DNA of 64,000 nt from Dyella jiangningensis (lineage in GTDB: Bacteria; Pseudomonadota; Gammaproteobacteria; Xanthomonadales; Rhodanobacteraceae): the NCBI RefSeq assembly GCF_003264855.1, contig NZ_NFZS01000004.1:434001-498000 (forward strand). The letters run 5' to 3'. Shown here piece after piece: positions 16,938 through 25,730 of this stretch; position 1 is the first letter of the stretch; each line of letters opens with the position of its first letter. Below the pieces are notes generated by a model. The model saw only the letters and a program-made list of their open reading frames with translations, was not told the origin of the DNA and did not search any database. Made by a program: the position numbers and the translations under genes.

Positions 16938-18338
16938 ATGAGCATCAATGCGGAAGAGTGGCGGGAACAGCCAGCGAGGGGAAAGTCGCTTCCGCTCACC
17001 CTGGCCGCCGCCAACGACAGCAAGGTGCATCGCCGCTCGTATGTCTCGGTGCGGCTGAAGTTCGCGCTCACGTTGATCTTCTCCCTTGCCTGGGCCGCGT
17101 TCTCGTATTCGCTGGCGCAGCGCTGGATCCATGAGCTCAGCGGCGAAGTGGGCTCGGCGCTCGCGCACGTGATGATCTTCGGCATCGCCATCCTGCCGGG
17201 CTTCATGAACGCCTTCCTGGTGGTCGGACTGCTGCTGGATCGCCGTCCTCCCCGCTCGCATTTCTCGGATGCCGACCTGCCCGGCATCACCGTGCTGGTC
17301 GCCGCATTCAACGAGGAAGAATCGATCCTCGCCACCATCGCGAGCATCGCGCAGCAGGAATATCCCGGCCCGATCGAAGTCATGGTGATCAACGACGGCT
17401 CGACCGACGGCACCATGGACCGCCTGCGCACCGTGTCCTTCCCCTGGCTGCACGTGATCGACCTCAAGTGCAACGGCGGCAAGGCCAAGGCGCTGAATGT
17501 CGGGCTGCGCCACGCCTCGTATCCGCTGACGGTCACGCTCGACGCCGATTCGTACCTCTATCGCAACGCGCTGCGCCGGCTGGTGGAGCGCTACCTGAGC
17601 GATCCGCCGAACACCGCGTCGGTGGCCGGCGCCGTGCTGGTGCGCAACTCGCGGGTCAACCTGGTCACGCGCATGCAGGAGTGGGATTACTTCCACGGCA
17701 TCGCCGCGGTGAAGCGCCTGCAGAGCCTGTTCCAGGGCACCCTGGTGGCGCAGGGCGCGTTCTCGCTGTACCGCACCGACATCCTGCGCGTGGTCGGCGG
17801 CTGGCCCGAATGCGTGGGCGAAGACATCGTGCTCACCTGGGCCATCCTGCGTGACGGCCACCGCGTGGGCTACTGCGAAGACGCCATCACCTTCACCAAT
17901 GCACCCACCACGCTGCGCCAGTTCATCCGCCAGCGCCAGCGCTGGTCGCGCGGCCTCATCGAGGCCTTCAAGGCGCACGGCGGCCTGCTGTTCCATCGCC
18001 GCATGAGCACGATCTTCATCTGGTGGAACCTGCTGTTCCCGTACATGGACCTGATCTACACGCTGGTGTTCATCCCCGGCCTGCTGCTCGCCTGCTTCGG
18101 CATCTACTGGCTGGCCGGGCCGATGACACTGCTGGTGCTGCCGATGGCCGGCCTGGTGAATTACCTGATGTACATGATCCAGTCGCGCATGTTCCGCGAG
18201 CAGAACCTCACGGTCCGCCGCAATCCGTTCGGCTTGATGATGTACACGCTGTTCTATGGCGTGGTGCTGCAGCCGGGCTGCGTGATGGGCTACCTGGCCG
18301 AGCTGTTCAGGATGCGCAAGCGGTGGGGAACGAAATGA
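16938..18338 (+). CDS. membrane glycosyltransferase family 2 (PgaC/BcsA-like polysaccharide synthase)
   Basis: This is a 466-residue processive glycosyltransferase. Two N-terminal membrane segments are followed by the GT-A catalytic domain with NDGS (152-155), DAD (202-204), the acceptor loop QGAFSLYR, GED (294-296, catalytic base) and QRQRW (332-336, product binding). Several C-terminal membrane segments form the export channel. This set is that of poly-N-acetylglucosamine, hyaluronan and cellulose synthases; the polymer here is not determined. A sigma-54 promoter match lies upstream. The stop overlaps the next start (ATGA), so it is coupled to an outer-membrane protein gene. Confidence 0.85.
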   Translation: MSINAEEWREQPARGKSLPLTLAAANDSKVHRRSYVSVRLKFALTLIFSLAWAAFSYSLAQRWIHELSGEVGSALAHVMIFGIAILPGFMNAFLVVGLLLDRRPPRSHFSDADLPGITVLVAAFNEEESILATIASIAQQEYPGPIEVMVINDGSTDGTMDRLRTVSFPWLHVIDLKCNGGKAKALNVGLRHASYPLTVTLDADSYLYRNALRRLVERYLSDPPNTASVAGAVLVRNSRVNLVTRMQEWDYFHGIAAVKRLQSLFQGTLVAQGAFSLYRTDILRVVGGWPECVGEDIVLTWAILRDGHRVGYCEDAITFTNAPTTLRQFIRQRQRWSRGLIEAFKAHGGLLFHRRMSTIFIWWNLLFPYMDLIYTLVFIPGLLLACFGIYWLAGPMTLLVLPMAGLVNYLMYMIQSRMFREQNLTVRRNPFGLMMYTLFYGVVLQPGCVMGYLAELFRMRKRWGTK

Positions 18339-19747
18339 ACCGCCGGCTTCCCTTGCTCGCGCTCTTGCTGCTGCCAGCGGCGCACGCGCAAACCGCTTCG
18401 ATCGCGAGCGATATCCAGGCAGGCCGGGCTGCGCTGTCGGACAACCAGCCCGCACGCGCGCGCAGCTTGTTTGCTGCAGCGCTGGCGCAGGACGGCGGCT
18501 CGCACGACGACCGCTACGCCGCCGCGATGGGGCTAGGCCAATCCACCTTGTGGCTGGGCCAGTATCCCGCCGCGGCGGATGCGTTCCGCATCGCGCAGCA
18601 GGAGGCCGCGGGCACGCCTGCACGCCAGGCGGCCGACACGGGCCTCGCGCAGGCCTTGAACGCACAGGATTACCCGCGCGCCGCCTATGCGCTGGTTGCG
18701 CCCTTCGCGATGGGCCAGACGCGTCCCACGGTGGAACTGATGCGCGCCACGCAGTCGCTGGGCTGGGAAGATCGCGGCGAGAGCTATCTCGATGCGGCCC
18801 CCGCACCGACGACACAAGGCTACCTCGCTACGCAGTACCGCCTGCTCGGCGACGACATCCGCCTCGCGCTGTCGTCGCAGCTGCAAGGCGACTTTGCCTA
18901 CAGCCACGACAGCGACGGGCTGGACACCTGGCATGTCGGTGGCGCCTATCGCTTCGCCCCGTCCGGGCATGACGGCTGGACGCAGCGCTGGGGCATCGCT
19001 GCTGGCACCACGCATGTGGAAGACGACCTGCAGTCGCGCCGCCTCGACGATCTCTCCCTGCTCGGCGAATTGCACCTGGGCGATGACAACCGCATCGATC
19101 TCGATCTCGGTCCGGGGCGCAGCGGCAGTTGGAACTACCTGCAGGGCAGCGCGCGCTGGACGCTGCAACCTAGCGACAGCTTCAGCCTGTCGACGGGTGC
19201 CGAACGCGCGCCGGTGCCGACGGATACGGCCATCGCCGACCGCCTGATCTACGACGTCTACAGCGTGGGCGTCAGCCTGCGTCCGGCCTCGCGCTGGTAC
19301 GTCGTGCCGACGTACTACCGCCAGGATTTCAGCGACGGCAATCACCGCGACGGCGGCACGATGAAGGTGCTGCTGAGCCCCTACGACATACCCGACACCG
19401 GCGGCGCGATCGGCGCGGAGTTTTCCGCGCGCATCTTCCACAGCAGCCAGCCCAGCCACGGCGTGTACTTCAATCCGGCCAACTACCGCACCGCACAGGT
19501 CGGCCTGGTCGGCGTGTACAGCCTCAGCCAGGAATGGAAGGTGCGCGGCGTGGCGGCCGTGGGTCGCCAGGTGACCGACGGCGCGGGCGCCAGCGTGTAC
19601 ACGATCGGTGCTTCGCTCAGCGGACGGCTGCCAGGCAATGGGCGACTGGAACTGCAGCTGGGCCGCAGTTCCGCGGCATCGGCCAACGGTGGCGGTTCGG
19701 GCTACTGGTGCAACAGCATCAACCTCTCGGTGCGCTACCCGCTCTGA
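18335..19747 (+). CDS. outer-membrane beta-barrel protein with N-terminal TPR-like region (PgaA-like role)
   Basis: This is a 470-residue protein with a signal peptide (MNRRLPLLALLLLPAAHAQ). Residues 25-150 are Ala-rich helical repeats like TPRs (ARSLFAAALAQ, AAADAFRIAQQEA). The remainder alternates aromatic and polar residues in beta-strand fashion and ends in SVRYPL, plausible for an outer-membrane barrel. With the coupled glycosyltransferase it forms a two-gene synthase/exporter module, by analogy to PgaC/PgaA. There is no deacetylase (PgaB) or PgaD next to it. The 3' end overlaps the convergent gene by 29 bp. Confidence 0.7.
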   Translation: MNRRLPLLALLLLPAAHAQTASIASDIQAGRAALSDNQPARARSLFAAALAQDGGSHDDRYAAAMGLGQSTLWLGQYPAAADAFRIAQQEAAGTPARQAADTGLAQALNAQDYPRAAYALVAPFAMGQTRPTVELMRATQSLGWEDRGESYLDAAPAPTTQGYLATQYRLLGDDIRLALSSQLQGDFAYSHDSDGLDTWHVGGAYRFAPSGHDGWTQRWGIAAGTTHVEDDLQSRRLDDLSLLGELHLGDDNRIDLDLGPGRSGSWNYLQGSARWTLQPSDSFSLSTGAERAPVPTDTAIADRLIYDVYSVGVSLRPASRWYVVPTYYRQDFSDGNHRDGGTMKVLLSPYDIPDTGGAIGAEFSARIFHSSQPSHGVYFNPANYRTAQVGLVGVYSLSQEWKVRGVAAVGRQVTDGAGASVYTIGASLSGRLPGNGRLELQLGRSSAASANGGGSGYWCNSINLSVRYPL

Positions 19748-20216
19748 GTCCATCGGGCTTGCACCAGGGCCACCAACCCGTGCCGCGACGCGCGTAGCGA
19801 TCCGCGGCGCGCTCGAACCGGTTGCGTGCGCTGATGCCACCGTGCAGCACGTACAGCGGAAGGAACAGCGGCCCCAGCACCATGTACTGGTAGACGTGCG
19901 CGCGCTCATGGTCGGCCAGCGAAATGAACGGCTCATCGCCTTGGCCGGCGCGATGGGCGTAGGTCGCGCACGGCACATCCAGTTGCGCGCCGGTGTGGAG
20001 AATGATGTTGCCGAGCGTGAGCGCGCCGCCCACGCCATGCCACGGCATATGACGGAACACCAGCGCGCAGTCGCGGGGCCGCCATTGCGGCCGCGCGCCC
20101 CACGGCAGGCATGCGAGGCCCGCCAACAATCCCAGCAGGCTGTTGGGTGACGTCCAGCAGATGCCCAGGATCATCGCTAGGCGCGCCATGACTCGCCGGT
20201 CGCGACCGCCATCCAT
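19719..20216 (-). CDS. membrane protein with HExxH motif, function unknown
   Basis: This is a 165-residue protein with one or two hydrophobic segments near the N-terminus and the sequence [28 protein letters not shown] fits the HExxH zinc-protease signature, followed by another hydrophobic segment and [12 protein letters not shown] do not recognise a named family. The start at ATG 20216 is supported by a strong ribosome site (GGAGGGG). The C-terminus overlaps the end of the outer-membrane protein gene. Confidence 0.65.
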   Translation of the reverse strand: MDGGRDRRVMARLAMILGICWTSPNSLLGLLAGLACLPWGARPQWRPRDCALVFRHMPWHGVGGALTLGNIILHTGAQLDVPCATYAHRAGQGDEPFISLADHERAHVYQYMVLGPLFLPLYVLHGGISARNRFERAADRYARRGTGWWPWCKPDGLRAGSAPRG

Positions 20217-20293
20217 CCGCTCCCCTCCACCTTGTTTCAGGGCCTCGCCATCACCATCTGACGCGACATCGAGTGTTCGCCACGAGGCCCGCC

Positions 20294-20731
20294 ATGTCCA
20301 CCACGCTGGATATCCCCTGCCCCCATTGCAGTGCGCTCAATCGCGTGCCGTCCGAACGGCTCGGCGAACATCCGGTGTGCGGCCGCTGCAAGCAGGCCTT
20401 GTTCCAAGGCAAGCCGGTGGAGCTGACTTCAGGCAACTTCGACGCCGTGGCCGGCCGTGGCGACCTGCCCGTCGTGGTGGATTTCTGGGCGCCCTGGTGC
20501 GGCCCCTGCCGCAACTTCGCGCCTGTGTTCACGGAGGCGGCACGTGCGCTGGAACCACAGCTGCGGCTCGCGAAGGTGGATACCGAGGCCCAGCCGGCGC
20601 TGGCGCAGCGCTTTGGCATCCGCAGCATTCCCACGTTGCTGGTGCTGCGTGGCGGCCGGGAGGTCGGCCGCCAGGCCGGCGCGCTCAATCCCATGCAGCT
20701 GCGTCAGTTCCTCGCCAACACGCTGCACTGA
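20294..20731 (+). CDS. trxC: thioredoxin 2 (TrxC)
   Basis: This is a 145-residue protein. The N-terminal zinc module has CPHC (9-12) and CGRC (29-32). The thioredoxin domain carries WCGPC (68-72) and the cis-proline loop RSIPTLL. TrxC reduces protein disulfides and is often induced by oxidative stress. The length and the extra zinc domain distinguish it from TrxA. ATG 20294 is preceded by GAGG. Confidence 0.95.
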   Translation: MSTTLDIPCPHCSALNRVPSERLGEHPVCGRCKQALFQGKPVELTSGNFDAVAGRGDLPVVVDFWAPWCGPCRNFAPVFTEAARALEPQLRLAKVDTEAQPALAQRFGIRSIPTLLVLRGGREVGRQAGALNPMQLRQFLANTLH

Positions 20732-20742
20732 GCGGCACCCAG

Positions 20743-20756
20743 GGCAACACTGACTA
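20743..20756. repeat. solo 14-bp copy of the outer-arm motif of element 1
   Basis: GGCAACACTGACTA matches the outer arm of the element at 1328-1692 exactly. It lies between trxC and selO, and the selO stop codon (TAG on the minus strand) falls in its last three bases. In the full element, too, the neighbouring stop codons fall in the arm. Confidence 0.5.
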
Positions 20757-22313
20757 GGAACTGCACGAGAGCATCGAACAACCGGCCTTGTGCATCGCCC
20801 AGTCGGGACGCTTCCGCGCGAAACGTTCGCGTCCCGGCTGATCGTCGTAAGGACGGCGCATCACATCCAGCAATTCATCGATGCCGGCGTAGTCGCCCTG
20901 CATGGCGCGATCGATCGCTTCCTGCGCGAGGTAGTTGCGCAACACGTAGCGGGGGTTGGCGGCGTTCATGCGTGCTCGCCGTTCTTCTCCTTGCAGCGGA
21001 TCATCGATGGCACGCGCCGCGTAACGCGTCAGCCATGCCAGGAAAGCGGGCTCCGCGGCCACGCGCATCGCCTCGTCGTAGAACGCCTCGTGCAGCGGTG
21101 CCAGCGCGGGTTGCCGCGGATCCACGTCGGCGAGCGCACGGAAGAACAACGTCATGTCGACATTCGCTTCCGCAAGCAGCGTGTGCAGAGAGCGCATGAG
21201 CTCCACATCCTCATCGCGACATGCCGCGAAGCCGAGCTTGGCTGCCACGTTCTCGCGATCGGCGGCGGCGTACGCTGCAGCATAACGATCCAGGCCCGCC
21301 TGCAGCAGCTCGACGCCGGAGAACAGCGGCGACAGCGCCATCGCCAGCCGGCTCAGGTTCCACCATGCCACGTTGGGCTGCTGGCCGAAGCGATAGCGGC
21401 GACGCCCGGCGTCGGTGGTGTTGGGTGTCCACTCCGGGTCGAAGTTGTCGATCCAGCCGTAGGGGCCGTAGTCGATGGTGAGCCCGAGAATGGACATGTT
21501 GTCGGTATTCATCACGCCATGCACGAAGCCCACGCGCATCCAGTGCGCCATCGTCACGGCGGTGCGCTCGCACACCTGGGCGAACCATTCCGCATAGAGT
21601 GCTTCGCCCTCGCCATCGAGCCCCGGAAAATCACGCGCGATGGTGAAGTCCACCAGCTGCTTCAACAGGGCGAGGTCTCCTCGCGCGGCCGGCAGTTCGA
21701 AGTTGCCGAAGCGGATGAACGACGGCGACACGCGGCAGACGATGGCGCCAGGCTCTTCCTGCGGATGCCCGTCGTAGAACATGTCGCGCACCACCGTGTC
21801 GCCGGTGACGACCAGGCTCAACGCGCGCGTGGTGGGCACGCCCAGATGGTGCATGGCCTCGCTGCAGAGGAATTCGCGGATGGACGAACGCAACACCGCG
21901 CGGCCATCGGCGCCGCGGGAATACGGCGTGGGGCCCGCCCCCTTGAGCTGCAGTTCCCAGCGCCGGCCGCTCTCGCCGAGCACTTCACCGAGCGAAATGG
22001 CGCGTCCGTCGCCGAGCTGGTCAGCCCAGACGCCGAACTGGTGACCGCCGTAGTTCGCGGCGTAAGGCTGCATGCCTTCCAGCAGGACATTGCCACCGAA
22101 GACCTGAGCGAACTCGGCGCTGGCGACGTCCGCATCGGACAGGCCAAGCGCGCTGGCCATCTCGCGCGACCATGCAACCACGCGGGGCGCGGCTACCGGC
22201 GTCGGTTGCACGGAGGAATGCAACGCGCCCAGTACCTGGCGCCGATGCGCACCTTGCTCGGGGTCGCCGGAAAGCTCACGGATGAAGCGGTTGTCGAAGC
22301 GGAGAGATCGCAT
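20754..22313 (-). CDS. selO: protein adenylyltransferase SelO (YdiU)
   Basis: This is a 519-residue pseudokinase-fold enzyme that transfers AMP from ATP to protein hydroxyls. Typical segments are [13 protein letters not shown] at the N-terminus, [46 protein letters not shown], and the metal-binding region [24 protein letters not shown]. The C-terminus ends SCSS, as in the family. E. coli SelO modifies redox proteins, and its neighbour here is trxC. I start at ATG 22313; a TTG two codons upstream is also possible. Confidence 0.93.
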   Translation of the reverse strand: MRSLRFDNRFIRELSGDPEQGAHRRQVLGALHSSVQPTPVAAPRVVAWSREMASALGLSDADVASAEFAQVFGGNVLLEGMQPYAANYGGHQFGVWADQLGDGRAISLGEVLGESGRRWELQLKGAGPTPYSRGADGRAVLRSSIREFLCSEAMHHLGVPTTRALSLVVTGDTVVRDMFYDGHPQEEPGAIVCRVSPSFIRFGNFELPAARGDLALLKQLVDFTIARDFPGLDGEGEALYAEWFAQVCERTAVTMAHWMRVGFVHGVMNTDNMSILGLTIDYGPYGWIDNFDPEWTPNTTDAGRRRYRFGQQPNVAWWNLSRLAMALSPLFSGVELLQAGLDRYAAAYAAADRENVAAKLGFAACRDEDVELMRSLHTLLAEANVDMTLFFRALADVDPRQPALAPLHEAFYDEAMRVAAEPAFLAWLTRYAARAIDDPLQGEERRARMNAANPRYVLRNYLAQEAIDRAMQGDYAGIDELLDVMRRPYDDQPGRERFARKRPDWAMHKAGCSMLSCSS

Positions 22314-22769
22314 ATGCAATGAGACTTGCCGGGTAAAAGCTGACTGTAGCTATATCGGCGCGCGAGCTTCGCCATGCAAGGCATTGCCTGCAAACGGCAC
22401 CTGTCATCGACCTTCACGTATGTGAAGAAAAGGCCTTTGATTCCGCAAACTTACGGAAGAATTCAGTGACGATTGGCATTTGTGTATCGCCCGTGAAGAT
22501 GATTAGATGAGCTCGCGGCTGCACAGGGGCAGCCCGGAGTCCACACAACATGCACATGCTTCTTGCCCGTTCCGCCATCGAGCGCGGAATGCAGCTGGTC
22601 GCAGGGATGCTTCATCGGGACACGCAGGACGCTGGAAAAACCCACACCCAGGAGGACGCCAGGTTCAGACTGGTTTCCTGGCAGCCCGGCGCGCACTCGC
22701 GCAGGGAAGACGAACTCGCGCGACGCCGCGATCAACCGTTCGGTTGATCGATCGCGAACACCGTCGCGT
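22314..22769. other. 456-bp intergenic region, mostly empty
   Basis: Between selO and rsuA. Its first 200 bp are less GC-rich than the surroundings and probably hold the selO promoter. The only ORF of note is a 65-codon plus-strand frame (22550-22747). Near its end lies the palindrome CGATCAACCG-tt-CGGTTGATCG (22729-22750), which could act as a transcription stop but has no T-run. Confidence 0.4.
22550..22747 (+). CDS. possible small protein, unknown
   Basis: This is a 65-codon ORF beginning MHMLLARSAIERGMQ, with GGAG ten bases before the ATG. It is hydrophilic and Arg-rich in its second half, with no membrane segment or motif I know. It fills part of a gene-free stretch. It could be chance; nothing beyond the ribosome site supports it. 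Confidence 0.2.
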   Translation: MHMLLARSAIERGMQLVAGMLHRDTQDAGKTHTQEDARFRLVSWQPGAHSRREDELARRRDQPFG

Positions 22770-23483
22770 TCAATCTCGCGACGGCGGCGCAAAGATTTTC
22801 GCCACATCGTCCTGGTCGAGCGCGCGCCATTGCCCCGCCGCAAGATCTCCCAGCGTCAGCGCTCCCACCGAGACACGCGCCAGCGTCTCCACGTGATTGC
22901 CCACGGCGGCGAACATGCGTCGCACCTGGTGGTAGCGCCCCTCCGTCAAGGTCAATCGCGCGCGCCGCGGCTCCAGCACTTCGAGCGTGGCCGGCTCCAG
23001 CGGTTCCTTTTCCGATTCGAGCATCAGCATGCCGCTGGCGAACACGGCGCCTTCGTCGCCGCGGAGATCGTTGGCCAGGGTTGCTTCGTAGACCTTCGCC
23101 ACCTGCGCGCGTGGCGAAATGATCCGATGCAGCAGGCCGCCGTCATCGGTGAACAGCAACAGCCCGGACGTATCGCGATCGAGCCGGCCCACCGTCGACA
23201 GCGCCGGATCACGCACGCGGTAGCGTGGCGGCAACAAGTCATACACCACGCGTCCCTGATCCTTGCGCGAACAGGTGGCGCCCAGCGGCTTGTTCATCAT
23301 CAGCACGAGGCCCGCCGGCGGATCGAGCGGTTCGTCGTCGATGCGGATGTGCTCGTGGGGCACCTTGTCGTCGGCGTAGAGCACTTCGCCGTCCGGATCG
23401 GTGACACGGCCTTCGCGGAACATCATGGCCACGTCCTTGCGGCTGCCGTAGCCAAGATTGGCAATCAGCTTCACCAGTTTCAT
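22770..23483 (-). CDS. rsuA: 16S rRNA pseudouridine-516 synthase
   Basis: This is a 237-residue protein. An S4-like RNA-binding domain at the N-terminus (MKLVKLIANLGYGSRKDVA) precedes the pseudouridine-synthase domain with catalytic GRLDRDTSGLLLF. LTEGRYHQVRRMFAAVGN is the C-terminal family motif. RsuA converts U516 of 16S rRNA. The start overlaps the stop of the upstream methyltransferase gene (ATGA), so both rRNA-modifying enzymes are made from one transcript. The assignment to RsuA rather than a sister family is by sequence resemblance. Confidence 0.88.
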   Translation of the reverse strand: MKLVKLIANLGYGSRKDVAMMFREGRVTDPDGEVLYADDKVPHEHIRIDDEPLDPPAGLVLMMNKPLGATCSRKDQGRVVYDLLPPRYRVRDPALSTVGRLDRDTSGLLLFTDDGGLLHRIISPRAQVAKVYEATLANDLRGDEGAVFASGMLMLESEKEPLEPATLEVLEPRRARLTLTEGRYHQVRRMFAAVGNHVETLARVSVGALTLGDLAAGQWRALDQDDVAKIFAPPSRD

Positions 23484-24547
23484 GCGTGCACTCCGCGAGC
23501 TTCGATCACCTTGAATCCTTCCTGCACCGTCACGGTGCGCACATCGGCGAAACGTGACGCGAGCGTTGCCTCATAAGGGAGATGCCGGTTCGCCACCAGC
23601 CAGAGGCGTCCGTGCGGACGCAGCGCTTCGGCGGCAGTCTGGATGAAGGCGCGTCCCAGCGCAGGCAGGTCTTCGCGCCCTTGATGGAACGGCGGATTGC
23701 TGACGATGACGTCGTACCGATGGCCCAGGCCCTGGGTGACGTCGTGCCAATGCAACGCCACCTCCACGTGCCTGTCGGATTCGCGCTGCGCGTCTTCCAG
23801 GTTGAGCCGAGCCGGCTCCAGCGCGCGTGCTTCCGCTTCGTACAGGTCGATGGCAGTCACGGCCGGGCACCGCCGGATCAGCTGCGTGGAGAGATAACCG
23901 TAGCCTGCGCCGAGATCGGCAACGTGGCCGGCGAGGTCCGCCGGCAGATGATCGGCCAGCAAGGCAGACGCGGCATCGACGCGATCCCAGGCGAACAGGC
24001 CGGGCCGGCTCACATAGCCGGCGTCGTTGCGTTGCGGTGCATCGAATGCCCGCCAGGAAGCCAGCAATTCGCCATCGACGCGCTCATGCAGTGGCGACGT
24101 CCAGAACACCCGGCATTTGTGCTTGGAAAGCTGCTGCACCGCGCCGGCCAGGCGCATCAGATCGCCTTCGGCCGACTTGGCGCCTTCCGCGTTCGGCACC
24201 GCGGCCAGCACCACGCCACCGGGAGCGACGCGCTCCAGGGCCTGTGCGAACAAGGCGCGTGCTTCATCGCGTTGCCGGGGCGGCAGCAACATCACCAGCG
24301 AAAACCGCCCGGCATCGCCATGCTCGGCCAGGCGCAACCCGCTGCGCTGCAGGGCCTCGGCGAACGGCTTGAAACTCTGCTCGCAGACCCAGCCGGGCCG
24401 CGCCATTTCGCGCAGCCGGAAACCGTCGCGCGCCCGCAGGAAAAGCACGCGCCCGTCCGCCGGCCAAGCCAGCGCGCCGGTTTCGAAGGGCACGAACAAG
24501 GCTTCCAGTGCCGCATCGGGAGCAGTGGAGAAGACGGCGGACGTCAC
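23480..24547 (-). CDS. rsmC: 16S rRNA m2G methyltransferase, RsmC/RlmG type
   Basis: This is a 355-residue SAM-dependent methyltransferase with the duplicated domain layout of RsmC. The N-terminal half is a degenerate methyltransferase domain (SLVMLLPPRQRDEARALFAQAL). The C-terminal half has the SAM site VADLGAGYGYLS and the catalytic VSNPPFHQG (NPPF motif for N2-guanine methylation). The target is probably G1207 of 16S rRNA. The start is the GTG at 24547. It is translationally coupled to rsuA. Confidence 0.85.
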   Translation of the reverse strand: MTSAVFSTAPDAALEALFVPFETGALAWPADGRVLFLRARDGFRLREMARPGWVCEQSFKPFAEALQRSGLRLAEHGDAGRFSLVMLLPPRQRDEARALFAQALERVAPGGVVLAAVPNAEGAKSAEGDLMRLAGAVQQLSKHKCRVFWTSPLHERVDGELLASWRAFDAPQRNDAGYVSRPGLFAWDRVDAASALLADHLPADLAGHVADLGAGYGYLSTQLIRRCPAVTAIDLYEAEARALEPARLNLEDAQRESDRHVEVALHWHDVTQGLGHRYDVIVSNPPFHQGREDLPALGRAFIQTAAEALRPHGRLWLVANRHLPYEATLASRFADVRTVTVQEGFKVIEARGVHA

Positions 24548-24661
24548 GCGTGAAGATTTCCAAAGGGCCAGCGACGCATTTTAGCGAGGCGGCGAAGGCT
24601 TTGCGCTTTCGCCACCGGCGCGGCTGGGCAGCTCAACGCGATATGAGGTTGCCGGACCGCC

Positions 24662-25540
24662 CTACTCCGGTCGCACCAATTCCAGCTCGCTGACGAATTC
24701 GCGCTGCCTGCCGTTCAATGGGTCGACGAAAGACAGCCTCTTCGCCAGCAGCTGCAGCGGCCTTGCATGATCGTCCGGCGCCGGCTCGGCCAGCTCCGGA
24801 TAAAACGGATCATGCAGAATCGGTGCGCCGAGGCTGGCCATGTGCACCCTCAACTGGTGCTTCCTGCCCGTAACCGGTTGCAGCGCATAGCGCCAGTGAA
24901 GGCCCGCGCGCTCGATCACGTCGATCCGCGTCTCGCTGTTGGGTTCACCTTCGACTTCACGCATGCGAAAGAACGGCTCGCCATGTTCGATCCGCGACCG
25001 ATGCGCATGCGGAAACGCCAGCCCGGACAATGGCGGCGCCCACGCCTCGTAATGCTTGTCGATGCGGCGCCGGGGAAAGAGCGACTGATAGGCAGCGCGA
25101 CTGGAGGGATGCGCGGAAAACATCACCAGGCCTGCCGTGTGGCGATCGATGCGGTGCAGCGGCACGAGGTCATGATTGCCCAGCTTGCGCACCAACCGGT
25201 TCAGCAGCGTTTCCTCCACGAAGCCGCCCGCCGGCGTCACCGGCAGGAAATGGGGCTTGTCGACCACCACCAGATGCGCATCGACGTGCAGCAGCGTTTC
25301 CTGGAAGGGAATGACCGCCTCGTCATCCACCTCGCGGAAATAGCGCACGCACAAGCCAGCCCGGTGCGGCATGTCCGCCGCCAGCGGCGCACCGGCTTCG
25401 TCCTGCACCCTGCCGCGGGCGAAGCGGTCCAGCCACTGCTCGCGGCCGATCTGCGGAAAGCGGGCGCACAAGGCATCCAGCACCGTCGCCCATGGCCCGG
25501 GTGGCAGTTGCAGGGTGCTGGCGGCGATGGGATCGGGCAT
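24662..25540 (-). CDS. RluA-family RNA pseudouridine synthase
   Basis: This is a 292-residue protein with the catalytic motif VPLHRIDRHTAGLVMFS and the C-terminal RKHQLRVHMASLG signature of RluA-type enzymes. The N-terminal 80 residues resemble the extra domain of the TruC/RluA group (TVLDALCARFPQIGREQWLDRFARGRV). The target RNA cannot be decided from sequence. ATG 25540. Confidence 0.88.
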   Translation of the reverse strand: MPDPIAASTLQLPPGPWATVLDALCARFPQIGREQWLDRFARGRVQDEAGAPLAADMPHRAGLCVRYFREVDDEAVIPFQETLLHVDAHLVVVDKPHFLPVTPAGGFVEETLLNRLVRKLGNHDLVPLHRIDRHTAGLVMFSAHPSSRAAYQSLFPRRRIDKHYEAWAPPLSGLAFPHAHRSRIEHGEPFFRMREVEGEPNSETRIDVIERAGLHWRYALQPVTGRKHQLRVHMASLGAPILHDPFYPELAEPAPDDHARPLQLLAKRLSFVDPLNGRQREFVSELELVRPE

Positions 25541-25730
25541 GTATCGCTCCGGTGCGATGGGCGCAGCTTAGTGCCAGGCGCGCCATAAAGGGACATCCGC
25601 ATGGCCTTGCGAAGCCGCGGGCGTGGCAGCGTCATGGCCGGCGCCCCGCCCCGTTTCGTTGCAAGAAACCTTCGCTACACTCGGCGCGGGATCGGCGCCG
25701 CCGTGGCGCCAGCGACATCGAGGGGAGTCC

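Noticed and set aside
22729-22750. intrinsic terminator
   Set aside because: The palindrome is perfect, but there is no T-run on either strand; kept only as a note in the intergenic entry.
22463-22843. 126-codon minus-strand frame upstream of rsuA's 3' end
   Set aside because: It overlaps the C-terminus of rsuA out of frame, has no ribosome site and no family features.
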